Source of the DNA: Gammaproteobacteria bacterium UBA5338
Lineage (GTDB): Bacteria > Pseudomonadota > Gammaproteobacteria > Pseudomonadales > UBA5862
Direction: 5' to 3'
Length of the DNA stretch: 13,517 nt
NCBI GenBank assembly: GCA_002408105.1
Contig: DHQM01000141.1
Coordinates: 1-13,517 of the forward strand
The stretch's first letter is position 1. Every line of letters starts with the position of its first letter. Shown one piece after another: positions 1 through 7,674 of this stretch. The notes under the pieces were generated by a model. It saw only the letters and a program-made list of their open reading frames with translations. It made no database searches and had not been told where the DNA came from. The position numbers and the translations under genes are program-made.

Positions 1-33
1 AACGATCATGAACCGGTTCATGGCGATGTACAT
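1..33 (-). CDS. Divergent gene start, probable ABM-family (antibiotic biosynthesis monooxygenase-like) protein, partial
   Basis: Reading the minus strand from 33 gives ATG and then MYIAMNRFMIV before the left edge, so only 11 codons are present. An excellent Shine-Dalgarno, GAGGAG (minus strand 45-40), lies 6 nt before the ATG, which is the best ribosome site in the window. The MYIAMNRF opening is typical of small ABM-fold proteins (heme-degrading or quinol monooxygenase-like, about 100 residues, cytoplasmic dimers); that is a family memory, not a search result. The gene is divergent from the DUF4112 gene, with about 160 bases between them that presumably hold both promoters. With so few residues the family call is tentative, but the ribosome site and start make a real gene likely. 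Its presence also argues against reading the opposite strand as coding from position 8. Confidence 0.6.
   Translation of the reverse strand, partial: MYIAMNRFMIV
7..22. repeat. Perfect 16-bp palindrome
   Basis: CATGAACC followed directly by GGTTCATG is a perfect inverted repeat with no spacer. It lies inside codons 4-9 of the partial minus-strand gene, where it encodes MNRFM on that strand, so the symmetry may be a by-product of the coding sequence. It could also be a dimeric operator or a short mRNA hairpin. There is no direct evidence of function. Confidence 0.7.
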
Positions 34-39
34 GGTAAG

Positions 40-45
40 CTCCTC
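40..45 (-). promoter_or_regulatory. Strong Shine-Dalgarno for the divergent left-edge gene
   Basis: The minus strand reads CTGAGGAGC; the GAGGAG core is 6 nt upstream of the ATG at 33. It decides the start of the partial minus-strand gene and is much stronger than the ribosome sites of the plus-strand genes here. Confidence 0.65.
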
Positions 46-193
46 AGAGATGAATGGGGTCGAAGCACAGGTTCACCGGGCGGAGCGGGAAGCCCTCGGA
101 ACCGATGCGGTGCCAGCACGTCGAATGGTAAACAAAGTCCTTTCACAACACACCCGTCCACTCGTTCCGGACACGCCGAGACTGAGACCATCC

Positions 194-589
194 ATGACAG
201 CACCCAGCTCCCCTCCAGACCAAACCAACAACCAGCTCGAGCGGTTGCGGCGCCTGGCGCGCACCCTGGACAGCAGCTTCCAACTGCCGGGCACCAGATT
301 TCGTTTCGGCCTCGACAGCCTGATCGGGCTGGTGCCAGGCGTGGGTGATGGCGCCAGCTTTGCGGTTTCGCTGTACTTTATTGGCACCGCACACCGGCTG
401 GGCGTGCGCAAGCGAACCCTGGTGCGCATGCTGTGGAACCTCGGTGTCGACTTCGTGGTTGGCGCCATCCCCTTGATTGGCGACCTGTTCGACTTCGGCT
501 GGAAGGCCAACCTGCGCAACATGGAGCTGATCGAACGGGACCTGGCCCGTCAGGGACGCCCGGTGCGGCCCGTCGATACCGGCCACTAG
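194..589 (+). CDS. DUF4112 family protein
   Basis: This is a 131-residue protein of the DUF4112 family, whose biochemical role is unknown. The start is placed at ATG 194 because the family homology begins soon after it (NNQLERLRRLARTLD). The longer in-frame reading from 8 would overlap the divergent gene and its ribosome site, and its first 62 residues look non-coding. Two copies of a D-x3-G-x2-P-x2-G-D motif are visible at residues 41-52 and 86-97, exactly 45 residues apart. The second leads into FDFGWKANLRN, the usual family signature. The hydrophobic stretches around residues 43-64 and 83-99 suggest membrane association; no signal peptide is seen. The stop is TAG, with an in-frame TAA nine codons later. 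The ribosome site before 194 is weak. Family assignment is confident; function is unknown. Confidence 0.8.
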   Translation: MTAPSSPPDQTNNQLERLRRLARTLDSSFQLPGTRFRFGLDSLIGLVPGVGDGASFAVSLYFIGTAHRLGVRKRTLVRMLWNLGVDFVVGAIPLIGDLFDFGWKANLRNMELIERDLARQGRPVRPVDTGH

Positions 590-727
590 TCGATTCCGAT
601 CCCTAAAGGCAGGCCGTAACAGCGGGTCGCACGCCCCCTGCGCAAGGCGCTAGACTGGCCACATGCGCACGCTGTCCTCGGTTCCAACACCCCCATCCAA
701 AACCCCGCCGGACCCTGTCTGAATCCC
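590..727. other. Gap between DUF4112 and recC
   Basis: These 138 bases hold no convincing gene or terminator. A possible -10 element (TAGACT, 651-656) is present, but no good -35 lies 16-18 bases upstream. No clear Shine-Dalgarno precedes recC. The recC operon promoter is expected here by position only. Confidence 0.4.
651..656 (+). promoter_or_regulatory. Possible -10 element for recCBD operon
   Basis: TAGACT matches four of six bases of the TATAAT consensus and sits 72 bases before the recC ATG. The expected -35 position (about 627-633) reads as a poor match, so this would be a weak promoter at best. Confidence 0.2.
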
Positions 728-3700
728 ATGCTGCGCGTGCACCACAGCAACCGCATGGAGACCCTGGTGGAGGTGCTGGATCACCTGGTGCGCCAGGCGT
801 CAGCCCCACCGCTGGCGGCAGAAACCATTGTCGTTCCCCACCGCAGCATGGCGCACTGGTTGTCGCTGCAACTGGCAAACCGCTGGGGCATTGCTGCCAA
901 CCTGCGCTTCCCGTTTCTGGGCAACCTCATCTGGGAACTGGTGGCAGCACATGAGCAGCGCGACGCCCACAGCGAGCCATTTCGTCGCGACAGCTTGCGG
1001 TGGCGGATTCTGAACCTACTGCCCAGGCTGCTGGAATCGGGCGCACTTGAACGCACCCCAGGGGACTCCGAAGTCGTTCAGGCCCTGCGCCAACAGATCA
1101 ACAACCATGGGGCCCACAGTGTTCAGGCGTATCAACTGGCCGATGCGCTCGCGGATCTGTTCGATCAATACTTGGTGTACCGGCCCGATTGGGTGTTGGA
1201 ATGGGAAGCTGCCGCGCCTTCCGCCGACGAATGTCACTGGCAGCAAGCGCTCTGGCATGCGCTTCGGATGGATGTTGGCTCCTCCGTTCCCCACCGTGCG
1301 GTGGCACTGCGCAACTACATTGAGGACCTACTCAAGGGCCAGGTCTCGCAGATCCATCTACCGCACCGGATGTTGGTGTTCGCCCCGACCACGGTGCCAC
1401 CGGCATACCTGCAGTTGCTGCAGGCGTTGGCCACACAGATCCCCGTCGACCTGTTGGTTCTAAACCCGTGCTTGCACTATTGGGGCGACCTTGTCTCTCC
1501 GCGCCGCCTGGCCCGCTTGCAGGCACTGTGGACACGCCACGGACGCCCTGATCTGAGTGACTACTATGCCATTCCCAACCGACTGCTCGCCGCCTGGGGC
1601 GACGCGGGGCGGCAGTTTCATGAACAACTCGCGGCCTCGGACGGCGAGCACCACGACTGCTTCACAGCATCTGGGTCGCCGGGGCTGAGTCTGTTGGAAC
1701 AACTGCAGACCGACATTCTCCTGCTCCACGACCGGGCTCCGGATGGCGATGTGGAGCCGCTCGCACTGGCGGCCGACGACCGGTCCATTCAAGTGCACCT
1801 GTGCCACAGCCCTTTGCGCGAGGTGCAGGTGTTGCACGATCACCTGGTGAACCTGCTGGCCGACCCCGGCATCGAGCCACGTGACATCGTCGTCATGATG
1901 CCGAATGTAGCGGCCTATGCGCCCTACATTGAGGCAGTTTTTGGGCAATCCACACCGGCAACGGAAGTCCCCTGGTCCCTCAGCGACATGTCTGATCTCA
2001 GGTGCGACCCCCTGGTGCGCCTGTTTCTGAATTTTCTCAATCTTCCGGACAGCCGCTTGCCCCTGAGCGAAGTACTCGGGTTGCTCGAACATCCAGAGGT
2101 GCAGGCGCGGTTCGATCTCAATGCGGAGTCGGTGCTGCGCCTGCGTGAATGGTTCGAGGAATCGGGTATTCGGTGGGGCGCCGACGCCGCACACCGCGGG
2201 GAGGAAGGATTGCCCGAGGTCGGGCACCACACCTGGCGGTTCGGGCTCGACCGACTGCTGCTCGGCTACGCACTCGAACGCGACGACCTGTGCCACTCTG
2301 GCGTTGCGCCCTATCCGCACATTGAAGGCAGCAATGCACCCCTTCTTGGGCTGTTCGGGGTGTTCTGGCAACAACTCCTTCAGTTGCGCCGTCAGCTGTC
2401 GACGCCGCACCCACCAGCCCGCTGGAGCGCCGTACTCCACGGCATCATCGAGCAGTTTTTCAGGCCGAGTGAACCTGAGTCCACCCGCTCACTGCAGCGC
2501 TTGCACACCGCCATTGAGTCCTTGACCGATAGCTGGTCCCAAGCGGCGGTGGAGCAACCTCTGCCCCCCCAGTGGGTGCGCACAGCGCTGCAACAATTGC
2601 TTGAGAACCAGGTGCAAGCCAGTGGTTACCTCACCGGACAGGTCACATTCTGCGCCATGGTGCCAATGCGTTCGGTTCCATTTCAGATCGTGTGTCTGCT
2701 CGGCCTTGGCGACCAGGCGTTCCCCCGTTCGGAACCCGCCCTTAGCTTCAACCGGATGGCTCTTCAGCCACGGGCTGGCGACCGGGCCCTCCGAGAAGAT
2801 GACCGCTACCTGTTTTTGGAGGCACTGCTGTCGGCCAGACAGCAGTTTTACCTAAGTTACGTTGGCCGCAGCCTTCGCGATGGCAAGCCCCTGCTTCCGT
2901 CTGTCTTGATCGACGAACTCCTGACCCAGATTGAGCGCGGATTTTACTGTGCCGACTCCGAGGAGTCGCCAACGACCCGGATTCAACGCCTCCATCCGAT
3001 GCAGCCCTTCAGTGCGCAATACAGCCCGGGCCCGGGCTCCAAGTCGAGCCACAACGATCTCTGGTTGGAGCCGTCCAATTCGACTCAAATGCCGTCCTGG
3101 CCGGCGGACTTCTTCGCCGTAAAGCTTCCTCCGTTGACCAGCACCGAGGTGGCGCTCTCCAGCCTGCTCAGCTTCTGGCAGAACCCGACACGCGCACTTC
3201 TGAACGAGCGCCTCGACCTGCGCCTGACCGAACCCGACTCGGCGGTCGATGACCTCGAACCCTTCACCCTCAACGGCCTCGATCGCTACCTCCTGCGTAC
3301 TGAACTGCTCGATCTGACTCCAAAAGCCGTGGCGCGGTCCCTCGAACAGTTGGAAGCTGCGGGCACGTTGCCCACAGGGCCCGCCGGCGCGCTCATTTTG
3401 CAAGAAGAAGACCGCAAGTTGGACAGGCTGCGGGCTCGGCTTAAGGCCGCCCCACCGAGCACCGGGCTGGACCTTGAAATTGAGATCCACCTATCCAAAG
3501 GTTCACTGCGAGGCTGGATGCCACGGCCACAGAAGGGCTGGTTGACCCTGTGGAGACCCGGTAAATTGCGGGCAGTCGACAGCCTCAGACTCTGGTTGCA
3601 TCACCTGACGCTCTGCGCCCAGATCGAGGACTTTGAAGGCAGCCGGTTCATTGGGCTGGAGGATGTTCAGACCTTTGCATCGATTGCCAAGGAGCAGGCG

Positions 3701-4018
3701 CGGTGTTACCTGGACGACCTGCTTGAACGCTACTTTTCGGGCATGTGTGAGCCCCTCGACTTCTTTCCGGACACCAGCCACACCTACGCGAAGGCGGTAC
3801 GCGAAAAACCAGATGAACCGAACCATCAAGCCGCCATTGAGAAAGCCTACCGGACCTGGAATGGCTCCAAGTACAGCCCGGGAGAGCGCGCCAAGCCGGA
3901 GTTCGCCTTGCTGTCCCGTGCACGGGATCCGCTGGGTTCAGCGACATTTGCCGAGCTTGCCCTCCGGGTCTGGGGTCCACTGCTTGATGGCCTAGACCCG
4001 ACCGGACCATCCCCGTGA
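728..4018 (+). CDS. recC: Exodeoxyribonuclease V subunit gamma (RecC)
   Basis: RecC is the subunit of the RecBCD helicase-nuclease that splits the DNA duplex and scans the 3' strand for Chi. The protein is 1096 residues (E. coli about 1122). The start is fixed by the family opening MLRVHHSNR. Family-typical blocks include GIAAN near residue 55, DLFDQYLVYRPDW near 140-155, HLCHSPLREVQVLHD near 360, GIRWG and HTWRFGLDRLLLGYA near 480-515, VPMRSVPFQIVCLLG near 650, and REDDRYLFLEALLSARQ near 690. No Walker A motif is seen, as expected, because the helicase and nuclease folds of RecC are inactive. Compared with E. coli, the N-terminal positions reported to contact Chi are changed (see findings), while the DLFDQ and R-P-D-W elements are kept. 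It is the first gene of recC-recB-recD; its TGA overlaps the recB GTG. The ribosome site is weak. Confidence 0.96.
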   Translation: MLRVHHSNRMETLVEVLDHLVRQASAPPLAAETIVVPHRSMAHWLSLQLANRWGIAANLRFPFLGNLIWELVAAHEQRDAHSEPFRRDSLRWRILNLLPRLLESGALERTPGDSEVVQALRQQINNHGAHSVQAYQLADALADLFDQYLVYRPDWVLEWEAAAPSADECHWQQALWHALRMDVGSSVPHRAVALRNYIEDLLKGQVSQIHLPHRMLVFAPTTVPPAYLQLLQALATQIPVDLLVLNPCLHYWGDLVSPRRLARLQALWTRHGRPDLSDYYAIPNRLLAAWGDAGRQFHEQLAASDGEHHDCFTASGSPGLSLLEQLQTDILLLHDRAPDGDVEPLALAADDRSIQVHLCHSPLREVQVLHDHLVNLLADPGIEPRDIVVMMPNVAAYAPYIEAVFGQSTPATEVPWSLSDMSDLRCDPLVRLFLNFLNLPDSRLPLSEVLGLLEHPEVQARFDLNAESVLRLREWFEESGIRWGADAAHRGEEGLPEVGHHTWRFGLDRLLLGYALERDDLCHSGVAPYPHIEGSNAPLLGLFGVFWQQLLQLRRQLSTPHPPARWSAVLHGIIEQFFRPSEPESTRSLQRLHTAIESLTDSWSQAAVEQPLPPQWVRTALQQLLENQVQASGYLTGQVTFCAMVPMRSVPFQIVCLLGLGDQAFPRSEPALSFNRMALQPRAGDRALREDDRYLFLEALLSARQQFYLSYVGRSLRDGKPLLPSVLIDELLTQIERGFYCADSEESPTTRIQRLHPMQPFSAQYSPGPGSKSSHNDLWLEPSNSTQMPSWPADFFAVKLPPLTSTEVALSSLLSFWQNPTRALLNERLDLRLTEPDSAVDDLEPFTLNGLDRYLLRTELLDLTPKAVARSLEQLEAAGTLPTGPAGALILQEEDRKLDRLRARLKAAPPSTGLDLEIEIHLSKGSLRGWMPRPQKGWLTLWRPGKLRAVDSLRLWLHHLTLCAQIEDFEGSRFIGLEDVQTFASIAKEQARCYLDDLLERYFSGMCEPLDFFPDTSHTYAKAVREKPDEPNHQAAIEKAYRTWNGSKYSPGERAKPEFALLSRARDPLGSATFAELALRVWGPLLDGLDPTGPSP

Positions 4019-7000
4019 AGCCGCTGGATCTCACCCAACTGCCCCTCCAGGGTCGCCGTCTGATCGAAGCGAGCGCCGGCACCGGCAAGACCTTTACCAT
4101 CGCCGGCTTACACCTGCGCGCACTCGTGGAGCCGAGCCCCCTGAAGCAGCGCCCCCTGGACATCACAGAAGTCCTGGTGGTGACCTTTACGGAAGCGGCC
4201 ACAGCGGAACTGCGCGAGCGCATTCACGCGCGCGTCAAGGCCGCGGCACTGGCCTTCGACGCCGAAAGTACCGACCTTGAAGACCCGTTACTGAGCGCAT
4301 TGGTTCAGCAGACCCCTGACCCCCAAGCAACTGCAGCGCGACTGCGCAACTGCCTCAGCCGCATTGATCAGGCACCCATTTTCACAATCCACGGCTACTG
4401 CCACCGTGTGCTGCGGGACCTGGCACTGGACAGCGGTCAGCCATTGAAACACGAGCTGATCACCGATTCCCGGCCCATGCGCGAGCGCGGCATCGAGGAC
4501 TTTTGGCGGCGCCATTTTCACGCAAAACCCGTGTCCTACATTGGCTGGGCCCGCCAGCACTGGAACCATCCGCATCAACTATTGGACGAGCTCGAAGGGG
4601 TGCTGAACAACCCCACGTTGGACATCGGCCCGGCGCCAGAACCCGCGATCATCAATGCCCTGACGGCGGAGGTCGAGCGGCTACTGATCACCCTGAAGGA
4701 CGCCTGGCCGACGGCGCGGCCCCAACTGACCGAACTCATCGGCAATGCCGTCGCCGCGGGCTACCTCAAGAAATCCGCAAACAAGCGGGAGTATCATCCG
4801 GATGAGCTGGAACAAGACTGGCGCACCTGGGACCTGTGGTTCGCCTCACCGACCCTGCCAACACCGCACCGACTTGAACTGGTCTCCACGGTGCACATGG
4901 CCTCTTGTCGTTCAGCAAAGGCAAAGAAAGCGGGCTGGAACCCACCCCACCTCGACTTCATGGAGTCCTGCAGTGCCTTGTTTGATGCGGTCGAATCACT
5001 CGACCGAATCTGGGCTTGGCAATTGCGCCACGCAGCAGTCCAATCGCTGCACACCTCGATCCGGGCACACAATCGCGCCGCAGCCACCTTCGGCTTCGAA
5101 GACCTGCTTCTGGGCGTCGATGCCGGCCTTCAGGGTCCAGCAGGGGATCAGCTCGCTCGCACGCTCGCGAACCGCCACCCGATTGCCTTGGTCGATGAGT
5201 TTCAAGACACGGATCCACTGCAGTACCGCATCTTCGATCGGGTCTACGCTGAACCCAACACCGCCTTGCTGTTGATCGGTGACCCCAAGCAGGCCATTTA
5301 CGCCTTTCGTGGTGCCGATGTGTTCACTTATCTGCAGGCCAGGCAGGCGACTCGGGAGTCAGTGGACCGGTTCACGCTGCACACCAACTGGCGTGCAAGC
5401 GACGAACTGGTGACGGCTGTCGACCAGCTGTTTCGCCAGCACCCCGCGCCCTTTGTGTACGATGAGGACATTCGCCTGCCCAAGGTCGAAGCGGCAGTCG
5501 AGCCTGGCGCCCATGCCCTGAAGGTCAACGGCGAGACCGCCGCCGCCTTGCAGGTGCTGCCCCTCAAGCCCGAAGGCAAGCCCCTGTCTAAGGAAAAAGC
5601 CCAGGCGATGCTGGCAGAGCGCTGCGCCGTAGAGGTCTCGCGCCTGCTGAATCTGGCGGTCGAGGGCCAGGCTTGGCTCCAGAGCAGCCACAAGGCAAAG
5701 GCCCCGCTGCGGGCCAGTGACATCGCTGTTCTGGTGTCCAGCCACGATGAGGCCCACAGCATGCAGCAGGCCCTCGCAGGGCTCGGGGTACCCAGCGCCC
5801 ACCGCGGACAGCAGAGCGTCTTCTCGACCCCACAAGCACTTGAGCTCGAAGCGGTTTTGCGCGCTGTCGAGGCGCCCGAAAGCGAATCGCGCATGCGGGC
5901 CTGTGTGGCCACCCAGTTGCTGGGCCTGGATGCCGCTGGGGTCTACGCCGAACTCGCCAGTGGCCCACAGTGGGAGCACCGGATCGAACGCTTCATGGCG
6001 TACCGCGACCTGTGGGAATCGCGCGGCCCCCTGGTGATGTTGCACCAGTTGCTGCGCGTTGAAGCGGTGGTGGCCAGGATCTTCGCACCAGGCCCGCAGT
6101 CACAGGGGGCACCCCGCCGCGCCACCAACTTGCTGCACCTGGCGGAGCTGCTGCAACAGGCAGCAGACGAACACCCCGGCATGGAGCGACAGCTGCGCTG
6201 GCTGCGCCAACAAATTGAGCACCCACCACGTGGTGACGGTGCCTCTGAGTTGCGCTTGGAAGGCGACCAGACAATGGTGCAAATCGTCACAGTGCACGCG
6301 TCCAAGGGCTTGGAATTTCCAGTCGTGGTGCTGCCGTTCGTCGCCCTGACCAAAGGTCCGCACAAGGTCAATGGAAAAGGCGGGGTGCCACCCGTGCTGT
6401 TCCACGACCCGACTGCGGCAGACCAACTGCAGGTGGACTTTGGTACCGAAGCCTACACGGCCCGTGAAAAATTGGCAGCCAAGGAGCAGTTCGCAGAACG
6501 CGTGCGGCTCCTGTATGTCGCCCTGACTCGGGCCTCACATGGGTGCATTCTGGGCTGGGGCTCGATCCGAGACATCCAACATACCCCCTTGGCGTACCTG
6601 TTGAGTGGCAAGCGCGCCGACGATTTTCCGCCCACCTCACTCGACACCATGGAAACCGAAGAGTCCCTGATCGCGCCCTGGACGCGGTGGCGAGACGAGC
6701 ACCGGGTTGACCTTGAAATCCGTCCTTTTGCACCGCCGATCACTGCACCGGCGGGCATGATTGGGTCGGAACCTGCAGTGCTGCGTGGCCAGGCAACCCC
6801 GCCACCACCCATCCCTCCAACCCGCGCAAACTGGCGGCTCAGCAGCTACAGCGCACTGGTTGCCGACATGGGTGGTGGCCTGCTTGAGCGGCCCGAGCAC
6901 GATGACCTGATCGGGCCCATGACCAAGCCACCCACAGCACCGCAGTATCGGAGCTTCTTTGACTTTCCCGCCGGTGCCCAGGCTGGCAACTGTTTGCACC

Positions 7001-7674
7001 ACCTGCTTGAACACATCGAGTTCGGTGGCGCACGGATGGATGTGCAGTGGGTCGAGCGCACGCTCGAGCAGTTCGGTTTTGATCCAGCCTGGACCGATGT
7101 GCTCTGTGACCAACTCGACACGGTCTTGCAAACACCGCTGAACGACACCGGTGTTCGCCTGTCCTCCATTGGCAGGCACCAGTGCGTGCGCGAAATGGAA
7201 TTCTACCTGCCGGTTCACGGGTTCGAGCCCAGCCGGATCGACGCCTGGATCGATGCCATCGACGACGACGACCGACCGTCGACGCACCGGCCGCGACTTA
7301 AGCGGGGCCTCGAACGTGGCACGCTCAAAGGCTACATCGACCTGGTGTTCGAGCACCAAGGCCGCTACTACCTTGCCGACTACAAGTCGAATCACTTGGG
7401 TGACCGGTTCGAGGACTACCGACCCGAATGCCTGCGTGCCTCGGTGCTGGCCCACCGGTATGACCTGCAGTACCTGCTCTATACACTCGCGCTGCACCGC
7501 CACTTGCAGGCACGCCTGTCGGGTTACACCTATGAGCAGCACTTTGGCGGCGTGTTTTACCTCTACCTGCGTGGCATGCAGCCCGACAGCAACCACACCG
7601 GCGTGTACTTTGCCCGACCGAGCGCGGAATGGCTCCAAAACTTTGACGCGCACCTGCTTGGTGACCCGGCCTGA
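4015..7674 (+). CDS. recB: Exodeoxyribonuclease V subunit beta (RecB helicase-nuclease)
   Basis: RecB is the 3'-5' superfamily 1A helicase and the only nuclease of RecBCD; it also loads RecA after Chi. It has 1219 residues (E. coli 1180). The GTG start overlaps the recC stop (GTGA), and homology begins at once. Helicase motifs: Walker A ASAGTGKT at 19-26 (K25), Walker B DEFQDTD from 394, GDPKQAIYAFRGAD from 422, VTVHASKGLEF near 760 and LLYVALTRA near 830. The C-terminal nuclease is intact: H995 in the G-x2-LHxLxE block, D1109 in GYIDLVF, D1122 and K1124 in ADYKSN, then YDLQYLLYTLALHR. These line up with E. coli H956, D1067, D1080 and K1082, with identical spacing between the two aspartates. 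All catalytic residues are present, so the enzyme should be active. No strong ribosome site precedes the start, consistent with translational coupling to recC. Confidence 0.97.
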   Translation: MKPLDLTQLPLQGRRLIEASAGTGKTFTIAGLHLRALVEPSPLKQRPLDITEVLVVTFTEAATAELRERIHARVKAAALAFDAESTDLEDPLLSALVQQTPDPQATAARLRNCLSRIDQAPIFTIHGYCHRVLRDLALDSGQPLKHELITDSRPMRERGIEDFWRRHFHAKPVSYIGWARQHWNHPHQLLDELEGVLNNPTLDIGPAPEPAIINALTAEVERLLITLKDAWPTARPQLTELIGNAVAAGYLKKSANKREYHPDELEQDWRTWDLWFASPTLPTPHRLELVSTVHMASCRSAKAKKAGWNPPHLDFMESCSALFDAVESLDRIWAWQLRHAAVQSLHTSIRAHNRAAATFGFEDLLLGVDAGLQGPAGDQLARTLANRHPIALVDEFQDTDPLQYRIFDRVYAEPNTALLLIGDPKQAIYAFRGADVFTYLQARQATRESVDRFTLHTNWRASDELVTAVDQLFRQHPAPFVYDEDIRLPKVEAAVEPGAHALKVNGETAAALQVLPLKPEGKPLSKEKAQAMLAERCAVEVSRLLNLAVEGQAWLQSSHKAKAPLRASDIAVLVSSHDEAHSMQQALAGLGVPSAHRGQQSVFSTPQALELEAVLRAVEAPESESRMRACVATQLLGLDAAGVYAELASGPQWEHRIERFMAYRDLWESRGPLVMLHQLLRVEAVVARIFAPGPQSQGAPRRATNLLHLAELLQQAADEHPGMERQLRWLRQQIEHPPRGDGASELRLEGDQTMVQIVTVHASKGLEFPVVVLPFVALTKGPHKVNGKGGVPPVLFHDPTAADQLQVDFGTEAYTAREKLAAKEQFAERVRLLYVALTRASHGCILGWGSIRDIQHTPLAYLLSGKRADDFPPTSLDTMETEESLIAPWTRWRDEHRVDLEIRPFAPPITAPAGMIGSEPAVLRGQATPPPPIPPTRANWRLSSYSALVADMGGGLLERPEHDDLIGPMTKPPTAPQYRSFFDFPAGAQAGNCLHHLLEHIEFGGARMDVQWVERTLEQFGFDPAWTDVLCDQLDTVLQTPLNDTGVRLSSIGRHQCVREMEFYLPVHGFEPSRIDAWIDAIDDDDRPSTHRPRLKRGLERGTLKGYIDLVFEHQGRYYLADYKSNHLGDRFEDYRPECLRASVLAHRYDLQYLLYTLALHRHLQARLSGYTYEQHFGGVFYLYLRGMQPDSNHTGVYFARPSAEWLQNFDAHLLGDPA

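Noticed and set aside
52..77. Possible sigma-32 site on the minus strand (GGTGAA, 12 bases, CCCCAT) for the left-edge gene
   Set aside because: The -35 is imperfect, and transcription would start only about a dozen bases before the ATG, almost on the Shine-Dalgarno. Too weak to list.
8..193. N-terminal extension of the DUF4112 reading frame from ATG 8
   Set aside because: It overlaps the divergent gene's start and ribosome site, and its 62 residues have no family character.
587..619. Genome-wide recoding of TAG, since DUF4112 also ends in TAG with a TAA nine codons later
   Set aside because: The nine codons after that TAG show no family similarity, and no other gene in the window contains an in-frame TAG. 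One interrupted gene does not support recoding.
694..704. CCCCATCC before recC as a heat-shock -10
   Set aside because: There is no TTGAA-like -35 at 11-16 bases upstream.
2411..2418. One E. coli-type Chi octamer (CCACCAGC, so GCTGGTGG on the minus strand) inside recC
   Set aside because: A single copy in 13.5 kb of GC-rich DNA can occur by chance and says nothing about Chi use here.
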